A program made the translations under genes and the position numbers. From NCBI GenBank assembly GCA_016787065.1, contig JAEUVD010000028.1, positions 62,001-126,000 of the forward strand: a stretch of DNA of 64,000 nucleotides. The letters are read 5' to 3'. Under the pieces are notes generated by a model that had not been told where the DNA came from, did no database searches, and saw only the letters and a program-made list of their open reading frames with translations. This document shows positions 1-10,000 of the stretch, in pieces (positions within the stretch are counted from its first letter, which is position 1; the number at the start of each line of letters is the position of its first letter). Source of the DNA: Chitinophagaceae bacterium. GTDB lineage: Bacteria > Bacteroidota > Bacteroidia > Chitinophagales > Chitinophagaceae.

Positions 1-1
1 T

Positions 2-382
2 AAATTGCTTTGTATTGCTACCTATTATGCCCTTAAAGAGAAGAATGGTTTAGATACCATCATGGTGGAAGATCCGTTAACCAATATTGAAAAACCGGTA
101 ACGGTGAAATCGGAAACAGGTAGTATTCGACATGGTTTATGGACTTACTACGACCCCGAGAACGGAAAAATCGCCAAGGTAGTTGAATATCAAGGCGATC
201 AAATCATTTATGAAAAAGAATATCTCAGTGCGAAGGATACAATTGCGATAAAACGCAAATGGAAGTCGTTACCGGGAGGGGCCATGGATGAACGCGATAG
301 AGTGTGGTATTACGATAAGAATAAACGACCTGTTACCTTTAAGGAAATGCATGAGCAAGCGGTAAAGCTCAAACGACTCTAG
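2..382 (+). CDS. MORN/YwqK-like repeat protein, 5' end missing
   Basis: The frame is open to the left window edge, so the gene probably begins outside the window; the first in-window start is the TTG at 5. The visible 125 residues contain at least one MORN/YwqK-type unit (GLWTYYDPENGKIAKVVEYQ), the aromatic/glycine pattern seen in YwqK-family proteins of Bacteroidota, and end in a charged tail. YwqK homologues are often annotated as antitoxins on weak grounds; nothing here shows a toxin partner, so I make no functional claim. A short gap of about 77 bases separates it from the secreted protein downstream on the same strand. The family assignment is moderate, based on the repeat pattern only. 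Confidence 0.55.
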   Translation, partial: KLLCIATYYALKEKNGLDTIMVEDPLTNIEKPVTVKSETGSIRHGLWTYYDPENGKIAKVVEYQGDQIIYEKEYLSAKDTIAIKRKWKSLPGGAMDERDRVWYYDKNKRPVTFKEMHEQAVKLKRL

Positions 383-459
383 TATTTTGTCATAATTTTT
401 ACAAACGCTGTCCAATTTGTAAGTGTGGCGCTGCTACTTTTACTACTCAAAAGTTTTAT

Positions 460-1500
460 ATGAAGAAAATTTTTCTCCTTTTAATTCTGTTTATCGGAAT
501 GTTAGAAGCACAATCGCAAGTACTGTACCCGTATAATTTTTCAAGTAACACCACAGCGTATCAACCATTAGTTGGTGCAACTACCTTATTTCAAGGAGAG
601 AAATGGGACGACACTGTTGCTTATATACCTATAGGCTTTTCCTTTAAATGGGCTTACGATAATTACAGTACCGATTCGGTTTGGATAGACACTTATGGTA
701 TTTTACACGCCAAAGTTGATTCTATTTTCATATGGGGTTTTCCTGGATCAACCATTTCAGGGTATTGGGCCGATTTGTGTGATTTGGCTTATAACAATCC
801 CGACTCTACGGTTCCTGCACAATCGAGTATCTCTTATCAAACCACGGGGAATGCCGGTAGCCGAATTTTTAAAGTGGAATATAAAAACTGTGGATTTTAT
901 AACGACACTTCAGCCCTCGATGCTGTAAATTTTCAAATATGGCTCTATGAAGGAAGTAATGTGATAGAGTATCATTACGGCAAACAAGATATTCAAGATA
1001 TTGAATTAGATTTTGATGCTACGGGGCCGCATATCGGTTTAGAATATAAATCTACCTTAACCATTAGTGGTAACATGATAACAGCTTATACGGTTGATTC
1101 GAATAGTTCGGTATCTGGCACGAATACGTCGTTCACTAATGCCTTTAATTCCACACCGATTAATTTCTTCCCCGGCTTGCCGAATAGTTACTTTATGCAA
1201 GCAGTACCGGATAGCGGACAAGTGTTTCGATATACACCCTTATTTCAAACAGGACTGGCACATACCGATTTGTTTCGCAACACAATTGTGTATCCAACGA
1301 AATTTGATCAAACCATTTACATTAAATCTGATTTGAAAAAATACGTTGGAGAATTATTGGATATGAACGGAAAACGAATCACTCGTTTTGAGGGTAATGA
1401 AAACAGTTCAATCAATATTCCAAACTTGACATCCGGAAATTATTTGTTGCGCTTAACATCCGAGCAAAGTACAGAACTTTTTCGTTTGGTGAAGCCCTAA
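460..1500 (+). CDS. Secreted protein with T9SS type A C-terminal sorting domain
   Basis: The 346-residue product opens with a clear signal peptide (MKKIFLLLILFIGMLEAQSQ) and ends with a typical type A T9SS sorting domain: VYPTKFDQTIYI, then LLDMNGKRI, INIPNLTSGNYLLRL and a final FRLVKP. Such domains direct folded cargo through the type IX machinery, usually to the cell surface or medium. The middle, about residues 20-265, is rich in aromatic residues and looks beta-structured, with an EYHYG motif of a kind seen in other Bacteroidota exported proteins; I cannot name its function. A weak TACTTTTA box at 435-442 lies 17 bases before the ATG. The gene matters here as a contrast: the giant proteins downstream do not carry this sorting domain. 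Confidence 0.85.
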   Translation: MKKIFLLLILFIGMLEAQSQVLYPYNFSSNTTAYQPLVGATTLFQGEKWDDTVAYIPIGFSFKWAYDNYSTDSVWIDTYGILHAKVDSIFIWGFPGSTISGYWADLCDLAYNNPDSTVPAQSSISYQTTGNAGSRIFKVEYKNCGFYNDTSALDAVNFQIWLYEGSNVIEYHYGKQDIQDIELDFDATGPHIGLEYKSTLTISGNMITAYTVDSNSSVSGTNTSFTNAFNSTPINFFPGLPNSYFMQAVPDSGQVFRYTPLFQTGLAHTDLFRNTIVYPTKFDQTIYIKSDLKKYVGELLDMNGKRITRFEGNENSSINIPNLTSGNYLLRLTSEQSTELFRLVKP

Positions 1501-1536
1501 AACCGCATCAGAAAGTTTAAATAAAAAGTGCTTACC

Positions 1537-2793
1537 TTACTGTTTCTGTTGCGGTAACATTAAACAGATCGAACCGCTGATAAGAACGCCGGCAGGTACC
1601 AAGAATAAATATTGATAGGGTATCTGTATGAAATTATAAAACAATACCAAGTACACCATAAAGGATGCAATGAGGAATCGCTCAAGATTGAATGTTGTTG
1701 TTGATTTTCTTTTGATGTAATAAACTAACATGAGCCCTAACGCAAACGTGCAAAGAGCAAACTGAGTTACTTGTAACAAGAAAATACGGTGTTCCAAGGA
1801 TACACCGTTCAGCTTGAAAAACAAAAAAGCTAAGCCTTGTCCGCTAAAAACATTGTACGGTAAACCATATTCATTATAAAGCGACCATTCACCAACGGTT
1901 GCCGTTGAATGGTGATGCATTGCTTCTCTAAAAATGGAAGGATGTTGCCAGAGAAAGGGAATAATATACAGTGCCAAGAGGCCTAGTGTCATTATAAGAA
2001 ATTGTATTACACTGAGTTTTTTATTCTTAAAAAAGAGCACCAATAAATAAAACGGTACCCAATAAATAATTGTAAAGCGAGAAAGTAAACATAGGGTAAT
2101 GAGGATGCCGGTAAGCAGATATTGTTTTTTCCAGATGAATACCGGTATAAGAATATAAAGCGCCACAATGCCCGCCTCTACTGTTTTTACGGCTTCCTTA
2201 TTCCATACAATCAAATATAGTAGAAGAGGAAGACATAAAAATAATAGCGTCGTGTTTAACGTAATTTGATTTCGGAGTTTCCAAAATACAATGCCTATCG
2301 ACAAACAAAAAAGTAAGAGTGCGAACCATCGAATATCAAGATGAAAGTACACCGGCAAACTATAGGGTAACCACTGCATAGGCATATAGGTCGGGTGCAT
2401 GGTCCATTGACTCGTAGCCTCTCCAAATACTATAGGATGATAGGGATATTGATGGTTTAGGAATCGTGTTGCCATGGTATCAACCTGAGGAACCACATCC
2501 GATAAAGACACATGTTCGGGAAACTGTTTCAGTACATGTTTTGCAGTATGTAAAGTACTGATTTGAATGAAAACAAAAATTCCGGCTAATAGAACGACCG
2601 CACGCTTCGACACATAGTTTTGGCTACTCGTTTTTCCGAAGTACAAGTACAACGGTATGGTTAACTCAATACCGAAGAGAAGAATATGATGCCAAACATA
2701 ATTACCTTTTAGCTCAGGTATATACAGCAAGTAAACATGAAAAATAAGTAGGAATAAAGGAATTAGATTTTTAATCTTTGAGAAAATAGTCAT
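1537..2793 (-). CDS. Polytopic membrane protein, probable GT87-like glycosyltransferase
   Basis: This 418-residue protein has roughly ten hydrophobic segments spread over its whole length and a loop (about residues 105-150) with LNHQYPYHP and HPTYMPMQWLPYSLP. That proline- and tyrosine-rich pattern between early membrane spans is typical of the GT87/DUF2029 polyprenyl-phosphate-mannose-dependent transferases of the GT-C fold. The expected role is sugar transfer at the membrane from a lipid-linked donor; the substrate cannot be read from the sequence. It follows the dnaX tau frame on the same strand with only three bases between that stop and this ATG, so the two are probably co-transcribed. 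An alternative is an unassigned GT-C protein. Confidence 0.6.
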   Translation of the reverse strand: MTIFSKIKNLIPLFLLIFHVYLLYIPELKGNYVWHHILLFGIELTIPLYLYFGKTSSQNYVSKRAVVLLAGIFVFIQISTLHTAKHVLKQFPEHVSLSDVVPQVDTMATRFLNHQYPYHPIVFGEATSQWTMHPTYMPMQWLPYSLPVYFHLDIRWFALLLFCLSIGIVFWKLRNQITLNTTLLFLCLPLLLYLIVWNKEAVKTVEAGIVALYILIPVFIWKKQYLLTGILITLCLLSRFTIIYWVPFYLLVLFFKNKKLSVIQFLIMTLGLLALYIIPFLWQHPSIFREAMHHHSTATVGEWSLYNEYGLPYNVFSGQGLAFLFFKLNGVSLEHRIFLLQVTQFALCTFALGLMLVYYIKRKSTTTFNLERFLIASFMVYLVLFYNFIQIPYQYLFLVPAGVLISGSICLMLPQQKQ

Positions 2794-2796
2794 GAA

Positions 2797-3431
2797 TTAC
2801 ATATCAAAATCCATTCGCAATTTATCTTTTAATTGTTGAAGCAAAGGGTTCTTTTTTGCCATACGTTCAAAGATTTCTCTTGTACTTGCAACCATCGGCG
2901 TTTCATCAAAATTAATCGTCTTCTCTTCCACTACAACATTAATTTCTTCATTTTTGAATTTCACTTTAAAGAAATCCAATAAATCGAGTCGACGGTTTTT
3001 CATATAGTCGAACAAAGCAAGATTCACTTGTAAGGTAATTTTTAGTGCATCGAGCACGCACGTTGTTTCCAGAAAACCGGCTACGGCAGTACCTTTTTCT
3101 GCTGCAAGCAAGGCTGCTTTTTCTTTCCAAAATAATTCAACGTTTGAAAGGGTTAACTCTGGTGCGGGCTGGTCATCAGCTTGTTGACGAAGTCGTTCAC
3201 GCATTTGGTTTTTTAATCCGGATAGACTTCCTAAACTCACACCATAGCCTTGTTTTTCTTGTGATTCGGTGGAAGGATTACCAGCAGGTTTTACCGAGGC
3301 TATTGCGGAAGCCTGAGCTGTTGAGGGAATAGCATGTGATGTTACCGGAGAACTTGTTGCGCCGGAAGTATTATTTTTTTTGGGTTGAAGTACGCTAAGA
3401 GCTGAGAGCTGTCCGTTCAGGATTTTTTTTT
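2797..3431 (-). CDS. dnaX: DnaX tau-specific C-terminal extension, read after a -1 shift
   Basis: This frame starts inside the A10 run of dnaX and stays open to 2797. Joined to the upstream frame by a -1 shift it gives one protein of about 590 residues. The first part (about 60 codons) is a Ser/Thr/Ala/Pro-rich linker, and the rest is a compact domain ending ...STREIFERMAKKNPLLQQLKDKLRMDF. This matches the pattern EKFEYMxEKNPALxxLKxxFDLDF that closes DnaX tau in other Bacteroidota (established knowledge recalled, not searched). In tau this region binds the polymerase alpha subunit and helicase. A separate gene is unlikely: the only in-frame starts are GTG (3238-3240) or later, inside the conserved linker end. 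Confidence 0.75.
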
Positions 3432-4568
3432 TAGTATCTCTCCGTCTTCTTGAGAAAGTAATTGAATAGCCTGATTAAGATAATTCAGTTTGATCAAAGC
3501 TAATTCTACATGCATACGTTTATTGCGCGACTGCTTAAATTGTATTTCCGATTGGTTGAGAACCGAAATAGCGTTGATGATATAATTTTCACTTACCTGA
3601 TTCGCTTGATGATAATAACGTGCCTTTACATTATCGGGCAAGTCGAGCAAACGCGCCACCCGAGCATCTTTGCACATCAATAGATTTCGGAAATGTTCGA
3701 TACCACCATTTAAAAAAGTATCGCCTTCAAAGCCTTTACTATTAATTTCATCAAACAACAGCATGACAGCCGGCATGTCTTGCAACATAAGGGCTTCCAC
3801 TAAACGGAAATAGTAATCGTAATCAAGAATATTTAGATGCTCAACCGTAGATGTGTAAGTAAGTTTATCATTAGTAAAACTGGCGATTTTATCCATCATG
3901 GATAAGGCATCGCGCATACAACCTTCGCTTTTTTGAGCAATTAAATGAAGGGCTTCTTTTTCAGCTTCTATATGCTCTTTCGCGCAAATATCAAGTAGGT
4001 GATTAACAGTATCGTTGGTGGTGATACGATTGAAATCAAAAATCTGGCAGCGCGATAAAATGGTTGGAAGAATCTTATGTTTTTCCGTAGTAGCCAAAAT
4101 AAAAATGGCGTAAGAAGGAGGTTCTTCCAATGTTTTCAGAAACGCGTTAAAGGCCGCACTGCTTAACATGTGAACCTCATCAATGATGTACACTTTGTAG
4201 CGACTTCCGCCTTGTGGCGCGAAACGTACTTGTTCAATTAATTCTCGAATATCATCTACCGAGTTATTGGAGGCGGCATCAAGTTCATGTACATTGAAGG
4301 AGGTGTTTTCGCGATAGGAAATACACGATGCACATTGATCGCAAGCTTCAGTATCGGCAGAAATATTTGTACAGTTAATTGTTTTTGCCAGAATACGCGC
4401 GCAAGTGGTTTTACCTACACCCCTGGGGCCACAGAACAAAAACGAATGAGCTAACTGATTTGTTTTGATAGCGTTTTTTAGCGTGGTAGTTATATGGCTT
4501 TGTCCCACAACCGTATTAAAGTGCTGTGGACGATATTTGATAGCCGATACAACGTAATTTTCTGCCAT
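3417..4568 (-). CDS. dnaX: DNA polymerase III subunit gamma (clamp-loader ATPase), zero frame
   Basis: The 383-residue product is the AAA+ motor of the clamp loader, which opens the sliding clamp onto primed DNA. Visible landmarks in order are the N-terminal YRPQHFNTVVGQ, Walker A GPRGVGKT near residue 47, a four-cysteine zinc module (CTNIS...CDQCASC), Walker B YIIDEVHML, sensor 1 ILATTEKHKILP and the arginine-finger SRC motif. The collar domain III follows, ending ...LLSQEDGEILKKKS. The frame stops directly after an A10 run, giving a natural gamma-length product; the tau tail lies in the -1 frame immediately downstream. The start ATG is preceded by a TATATTTG box eight bases away, which supports it. 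Confidence 0.93.
   Translation of the reverse strand: MAENYVVSAIKYRPQHFNTVVGQSHITTTLKNAIKTNQLAHSFLFCGPRGVGKTTCARILAKTINCTNISADTEACDQCASCISYRENTSFNVHELDAASNNSVDDIRELIEQVRFAPQGGSRYKVYIIDEVHMLSSAAFNAFLKTLEEPPSYAIFILATTEKHKILPTILSRCQIFDFNRITTNDTVNHLLDICAKEHIEAEKEALHLIAQKSEGCMRDALSMMDKIASFTNDKLTYTSTVEHLNILDYDYYFRLVEALMLQDMPAVMLLFDEINSKGFEGDTFLNGGIEHFRNLLMCKDARVARLLDLPDNVKARYYHQANQVSENYIINAISVLNQSEIQFKQSRNKRMHVELALIKLNYLNQAIQLLSQEDGEILKKKS
3423..3432 (-). other. A10 slippery run at the dnaX frame break
   Basis: On the coding strand the run reads CT followed by ten A, then TCCTGA, so the zero frame stops two codons after the run. Re-reading one base, or one extra A in the mRNA, moves ribosomes into the long tau frame. 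E. coli dnaX uses -1 ribosomal frameshifting on A-AAA-AAG and Thermus dnaX uses transcriptional slippage on A9. Here the polarity is reversed, since the unslipped product is the short one. A homopolymer sequencing error gives the same picture. Confidence 0.7.
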
Positions 4569-4576
4569 GCGGACGG

Positions 4577-4584
4577 CAAATATA
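4577..4584 (-). promoter_or_regulatory. Bacteroidota -7 box of dnaX (TATATTTG)
   Basis: It is an exact match to TAnnTTTG on the coding strand, eight bases upstream of the dnaX ATG. No TTG was found at the ideal 19-base spacing. If the usual start distance holds, the leader would be only a few bases long or absent. Confidence 0.55.
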
Positions 4585-4760
4585 AGAAGGGTAGTAGAAT
4601 GGCTGTAGAATTATTTATTCTTATCCATGTATAAATTTTCAAGTGTGAAGAATCACGAGGGCTTGCGCGGGCGGTTACTATTGCAACCAGGGAAGAAGTT
4701 ATGAAGAGTAGAAATTTTGAAATTATTGAAGCAGGAAGCACATGACTACCTAAATAGGTG

Positions 4761-4768
4761 CATCTTTG
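4761..4768 (+). promoter_or_regulatory. Probable -7 box of the UbiA-family gene (CATCTTTG)
   Basis: It matches seven of eight positions of TAnnTTTG. It lies inside the longer open frame that begins at the GTG at 4758, arguing that translation starts later, at the GTG at 4773. No upstream TTG with good spacing is visible. Confidence 0.4.
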
Positions 4769-4772
4769 CGCG

Positions 4773-5708
4773 GTGAATTTCAAAAAAACCGCTGGCAATT
4801 ATTTATCACTGATAAAATTCAGTCATACCATTTTTGCCATGCCTTTTGCCATTATCGGTTTTGTTATTGGTATAGAGAAACTGCGCAAGGGTAGTTCGGG
4901 AAGTATATCCACGCTGTTGCAACGAGAAACTGTGTTTGGTTTTCATTTGAGTGTTTGGAGTTTATTGTTGTTAGTAATCTTATGTATGGTATTTGCACGC
5001 AGTGCGGCCATGGCATTCAACAGGTATATCGATGAAAAATTCGATAAATTAAACCCACGTACAGCAGTTCGAGAAATACCTTCCGGAAAGATTAAAAAAA
5101 AGCAGGCCTTGTTTTTTGTACTTATCAATTGCTTGTTTTTTATGCTCACGACCTATTTTATTAATACCATTTGTTTTTATTTGTCACCCGTTGCGCTTTT
5201 TGTGATTCTTTTTTACAGTTATACGAAACGATTCACGGCATTGTGTCATATCGTACTTGGAGTTGGTTTGTCGTTAGCACCTATTGGAGCTTATTTGGCG
5301 GTAACAGGGGTATTTGATTGGATTCCGATTTTGTTTTCGTTCGTGGTATTAACCTGGGTAGGAGGTTTTGATATTCTTTATGCGTTGCAGGATGAAGATT
5401 TTGATCGTGGATTGAATTTGAAATCGATACCGGTATGGTTGGGTCGAAGAGGGGCTTTAAATTTATCGATTGTATTGCATGCGGTTACAGCGCTATTGGT
5501 AATTGGTATTGGATGGCAAGTACATGCTAACTGGTTATATGTTATGGGAGCTATCATTTTTATTGGCTTATTGGTGTATCAACATTATCTGGTTAAGCCC
5601 AACGATATCAGTAAGGTGAATATGGCTTTTGCAACAACCAATGGTATTGCGTCGGTGGTATTTGCGGTATTTGTGGTATTGGAATTTTTAACAGCGCATT
5701 CTAATTAA
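4773..5708 (+). CDS. UbiA-family prenyltransferase, probably for menaquinone synthesis
   Basis: This integral-membrane enzyme of about 311 residues transfers a polyprenyl chain to an aromatic acceptor. Both family motifs are visible: the first Asp-rich motif NRYIDEKFDKLNPRTAVREI and the second YALQDEDFDRGLNLKSIP, with about eight membrane spans between and around them. The RTAVREIPSGK stretch resembles the 4-hydroxybenzoate-type branch. In Bacteroidota this branch usually serves menaquinone synthesis (MqnP-like in the futalosine route), but the acceptor cannot be decided here. I chose the GTG at 4773 over the GTG at 4758 because a probable -7 box sits between them. It is followed five bases later by ruvX, so the two probably form an operon. 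Confidence 0.8.
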   Translation: MNFKKTAGNYLSLIKFSHTIFAMPFAIIGFVIGIEKLRKGSSGSISTLLQRETVFGFHLSVWSLLLLVILCMVFARSAAMAFNRYIDEKFDKLNPRTAVREIPSGKIKKKQALFFVLINCLFFMLTTYFINTICFYLSPVALFVILFYSYTKRFTALCHIVLGVGLSLAPIGAYLAVTGVFDWIPILFSFVVLTWVGGFDILYALQDEDFDRGLNLKSIPVWLGRRGALNLSIVLHAVTALLVIGIGWQVHANWLYVMGAIIFIGLLVYQHYLVKPNDISKVNMAFATTNGIASVVFAVFVVLEFLTAHSN

Positions 5709-5713
5709 ACGTC

Positions 5714-6127
5714 ATGCCTCGAATTTTAGCTATCGATTACGGAAAAAAACGAACCGGGCTCGCGGTTAGCGATCCTTTAAAAATTATCGCTAATGGTTTG
5801 TGTACCGTAGATACCACAACCTTGCTTACCTTCTTGAAGGATTATTTTTTGAAAGAAGAGGTTGAACAAGTTGTAATCGGGTTACCTCGTTCTTTGAAGA
5901 ATGAAGATACCGATGCTACGCCCTTGGTTAAACAATTTGTTGATCGTTTTAGAATTGAATTTCCGGGCAAACCAATTGAATTGGTGGATGAACGTTTTAC
6001 TTCTAAAATGGCTTTTCAAACAATGATTGATAGCGGACTTAAAAAGAAAGACCGTAAAAACAAAGCCCTTGTAGATGAAATTAGTGCTACGATTTTATTA
6101 CAGGATTTTATGCAACGATACGCGTAA
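5714..6127 (+). CDS. ruvX: Holliday junction resolvase-like protein RuvX/YqgF
   Basis: This 137-residue protein has the full-length RNase H-like fold of the YqgF family. It opens with ILAIDYGKKRTGLAVSDP (catalytic Asp in DYG), has the central VVIGLPRSL strand and the ELVDERFTS motif (second acidic site), and ends with DEISATILLQDFM carrying the third acidic residue. The family is implicated in pre-16S rRNA 5' processing and in Holliday junction resolution. The ATG lies five bases after the prenyltransferase stop. The convergent DUF502 gene ends one base beyond the stop, leaving no room for a separate terminator. Confidence 0.93.
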   Translation: MPRILAIDYGKKRTGLAVSDPLKIIANGLCTVDTTTLLTFLKDYFLKEEVEQVVIGLPRSLKNEDTDATPLVKQFVDRFRIEFPGKPIELVDERFTSKMAFQTMIDSGLKKKDRKNKALVDEISATILLQDFMQRYA

Positions 6128-6128
6128 A

Positions 6129-6761
6129 TTAGATCTGGGTTGTACTCGTTGAACGTTTAGTTTGTCCGAGTTTTTCTTTAAGAGAACGTTCTTCTTCATC
6201 ATCATAACCAGCCACGCCACCACTCACTGCCATCTTCATGGCATCGGCAGGGTTTGTGTTTTTAAGATAAGTTACATCCTGGCTATTAACAATATAAAGA
6301 AAACCACTCACGGCATATGAATGGGGCATGTACACTGCCACTTTATCTTCGAGGCCTAATTTGCTAAGGTCTTTTTGTGTAATAAATCCGATTTGAAAAA
6401 TTTCAGGGTTGTTACGAACGCGCACTAAAACCGGTTTGGTAAACTTGCGTTTATCACCCATGAAACTTTCTACAACTTCTTTCACCGAAGTATAAATAAA
6501 TTTGATGAAGGGGGTGCGTTCCAAAATGCCATCAAAAAATTCGATCAGAAATTTCCAAATGAAAAACGTGCTTCCTAACCAACCGATGATTATGAGTGAA
6601 ACTATAATTAATAAAAAACCTAAACCACGCGGTAAGTAAGGTATTTTACTATCCACAAAATCAAAGATGGAATAGGCAGCCCAAGCGGTAATGGCAATCG
6701 GTGAGATGATAATGATTCCCTGAAAGAAATATTTGAGGATGTAGCGCGCGAGTTTTCGCAT
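6129..6761 (-). CDS. DUF502 family membrane protein
   Basis: The 210-residue protein begins with a basic N-terminus and two membrane spans (about residues 14-32 and 48-72), followed by the family hallmark ILERTPFIKFIYTSVKEVVESF. The remainder is a soluble domain with VYMPHSYAVSGFLYIV. This matches the DUF502 family, widespread in Gram-negative bacteria and of unknown molecular function. Here the C-terminus is charged (YDDEEERSLKEK). A TACCTTTG box four bases before the ATG supports the start. It converges with ruvX, with stops one base apart. Confidence 0.85.
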   Translation of the reverse strand: MRKLARYILKYFFQGIIIISPIAITAWAAYSIFDFVDSKIPYLPRGLGFLLIIVSLIIIGWLGSTFFIWKFLIEFFDGILERTPFIKFIYTSVKEVVESFMGDKRKFTKPVLVRVRNNPEIFQIGFITQKDLSKLGLEDKVAVYMPHSYAVSGFLYIVNSQDVTYLKNTNPADAMKMAVSGGVAGYDDEEERSLKEKLGQTKRSTSTTQI

Positions 6762-7080
6762 GGGGCAAAGGTAAGGGATTCGGGAGGAGATGGATGGAAT
6801 TGAACTAGAATTATGTACGATAGTTTGCCACGGAAATAAAAAGTTACTTTCTACTATTTTTCCTATACATTCCCTCTATCACACTGAAATCGCTCTTTAA
6901 AATTTCATCTGATAAGGGTTATTATTATTCTTTGTTTAATTCGGTTAAATGATAAAGGGGCATTGTAAACTTGTATAAAGGCTAATGAAGTGAAACCATA
7001 TTAGTATGCCACTTTTGAGAATTCTAGTTGTTATCTTTTAAGATATACGCGCTTCGTTGTATTTTTCAATATTCAAAGTC
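6762..7080. other. Divergent intergenic region before the first sensor kinase
   Basis: About 319 bases separate the DUF502 start from the first kinase. The left end holds the DUF502 -7 box. Towards the kinase there is TATCTTTT (7032-7039), one mismatch from TAnnTTTG and about 41 bases ahead of the chosen ATG. No open frame of protein-like composition, hairpin with a U-run or repeat was seen. Confidence 0.5.
6766..6773 (-). promoter_or_regulatory. -7 box of the DUF502 gene (TACCTTTG)
   Basis: Exact TAnnTTTG match with four bases between the box and the ATG. A transcript starting the usual distance downstream would begin at or inside the start codon, so this mRNA may be leaderless. Confidence 0.55.
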
Positions 7081-10000
7081 ATGAGGAACACGTTACTTTT
7101 CTTACTATTGATTTCTGTTTCCATGCCATTGGTTTCACAAGATCATGCTTTCCGTATTGAAGAAATCAAACACCTCGGACCCTTTAATGGTATTACCCAA
7201 ACAGCTAACTATAATCATTTTGAAGATAGTAAGGGCTTCATGTGGTTCACCGCCATGGATTATATGAATCGCTACGATGGCGCGTATATCAAAGCGTATT
7301 CTTTAAAACGGTATTATAAAAATTGTCCGCCTTTACACATGAGTTATGGCATTTGTGAAGATGATAGCGGTAATATGTACTTTGGAAGTAAGCGTGGTAT
7401 CTATAAATACCATCGAAAACAAGATTACTTTACTTTATTACATCCTTTTGGTGAAACTGATTCAAGTATCATTGTAATTGGCTATTCCGACGGTGTTGTT
7501 TGGTACATGAATAATCAATGGTTGCTCGCTTCGTATAATATAAAAAACAATACCCATGCCATAGAACAACAATTACCCTTTTTGCCCCTTCCACCCATGC
7601 ATATATATATTAGTGGCTACACCATTTTTTATAAGATGCCTTTTATTGATAGTAAGAAACAGCTTTGGTTATTTCCTTATTTCGAACCAACGGTGGCATG
7701 TTTCTCCACGATTACCAAACAGCTTAGTTATCCGGTTGGTCACATAGAGCAAGTACGATGTAGCTATTACGATAAAACGAATGACCAAATATTATTAGGT
7801 TATTTTCATTCCGCAATTCGTTTTTCCATTCGTGATAATCGAAAGGAAGAATTGAACTTGGAAGGTTTAAACCAATTTGGTTCTCATGCGTTAGCTTCTT
7901 ATAATAATCGATTGACCTATACCGATGGAAAACAATTGTATGTTTATGACACGCAAACAAAAGAGCAAATTTGGAAAGAAGACTTGAAATTTTTTAATCA
8001 TCAAGCCCATTCCCTGTGGTTCGATAAAAGTGGACGAATATGGTCGTCAAGTACCGGTTTTGGTATCAATATCATTCAAGTGCATCCGAAACCGATGTAT
8101 GCTTTTCCTGCTATTGCCGATTCGCTAAGTAAGATGCTCACAGGCGGAACTGCGTCTTTTGGAGAAACGCCATCACATCTTATTCTCATCCATCGCGCTA
8201 CGTTAAATTTAGAAACGAATAAAGTACAACCAGCAAAAGAACCGTATAGCGCATTGCATATTCACCAAAAAACCAACGACAATTCGCGTAAAGGTGTTTG
8301 GCATTATTTAAAATTCGTGAAGGAGAATACAGATTCCATGTTATTATTTACGGATGCCAACGACCAAATAAAATGGATCGCTCGTAACCCCAAAGGCAGT
8401 GGAATTAAACAAATCACCGATGTAGAAATATTGCGAAACGGGATGATACTTTTAGCTACTAGCAAAGGCGTACTGCAATATAATCCTGAAACGCAAACCA
8501 TACATTCGATTACAAACACCATGCGCGAGAATGCTTTTCAGCTTGCCGAATTAAAGGATGGCATCGTTGCGGTTTCTTATCTCGACAAACCAGCTTTTCT
8601 ATATCAACTAAACAAAAATAATAGATTGGACGAGCTGGATACGATACTACCTAAATTGGATATTCTATATTTTGCATACAATAACACGTCCAATTCATTT
8701 TGGGTGGGAAGTAATGAAGGCCTGATTCTTCTCGATACACAATATCAAATTAAACAACGTTTCAATGTAAATGAAGGCTTAAGTTCAGACAATATTTATG
8801 GGTTGCTGTTAGATGATGAAGGGAATGCTTGGTGCAGTCATGGCCGAGGTATCAGTTCTATTTCCAAAACAGATTATCATATCACGAATTACGATTTACA
8901 AGATGGTGTGCAAAACTGGGATTTCAATAATTGTAGTTTTATGAAATCCAGTGATGGTACTCTTTTTTTTGGTGGAATGACGGGCTTTAATTATTTCAAA
9001 CCACCACTCCGTTTACATGCTTTTTATAAACCAAGGGTGTACATCGATCAAATAAAAATTAATCAGCAAGAATACGCAAGTGAATTAAATTATGATTTGT
9101 TACAACAGATTAAACTCCCTTCCAATGAGAATAACTTAAGTATCACGGCGTCTATTCTTGATTTGGGTAATGCCGATGCACGCATGGTGATTTATCGTTT
9201 ATTGGGTTCTGATACAAGCTGGAAAAAAACTACGTATAAAACACCCATCGAATTAACTGCGCTGGGTAGTGGTACTTACACGCTGCAGCTCGGATGCTTC
9301 GATAAATTCTCCTATCAGTTTAACGCGCAAAAAGAGTTAGTTATTACTATTCTACCTCCCTTCTATAAAACATGGTGGTTTGTAGTCTTACTCTTTCTTA
9401 TTTGCACCTCCGTAGCAGCTTACTTAATTTATCTTACTATTAAAAGAAGAAACCGAGCTAAATTCAATCAATTGCATCAACAACAGGCCTTAGAGCGTTT
9501 GGAAATGGAAGCCCTCAAAGCACAAATAAATCCGCACTTTGTTTTTAATTGTTTAAGCTCCATTAAGGGATTTATTTATGATCAGAATTATCTTCAAGCA
9601 GAAACTTATCTCGACAAATTTTCTTCTTTACTACGCGCTACCCTTAACTTTTCTAGTAAGCAGAAAATAAGTTTAGAGGAAGAAATAAATTATATTAGGA
9701 ATTATCTTGATTTGGAAAATTTGCGTTTCCCGGAGAAACTACAATACCAATTACATATTGATAAAACGATACCTGTAAAGCAAATTCAAATTCCGGCAAT
9801 GATGTTGCAGCCTTTGGTTGAAAATGCGATTCGTCATGGTATTTTAAATTTGAATGATAAAAAAGGACTACTTACAATACAGTTCACATTAGATCAGGAG
9901 TACCTTCAGGTTGTAATTGATGATAATGGTATCGGTAGAGAGAAGGCTAACAACATGAATCATTTCCAATCAGAGAAGCATGAAAGTAAAGGCTCGGCTA

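Noticed and set aside
1502..1555. Imperfect inverted repeat ACCGCATCAGAAA / TTTCTGTTGCGGT at the end of the T9SS cargo and GT87-like genes
   Set aside because: The loop is 28 bases, there is no U-run and the right arm lies inside the coding region, so a terminator call is not supported.
2797..3240. Separate hypothetical gene starting at the GTG at 3240
   Set aside because: The frame is open upstream to the A10 run and its sequence is the conserved DnaX tau tail, so it is better read as part of dnaX.
4490..4798. 102-residue minus-strand frame overlapping the dnaX start
   Set aside because: Its composition is unlike a protein and it overlaps both the dnaX start and the dnaX and prenyltransferase promoter boxes; a shadow frame.
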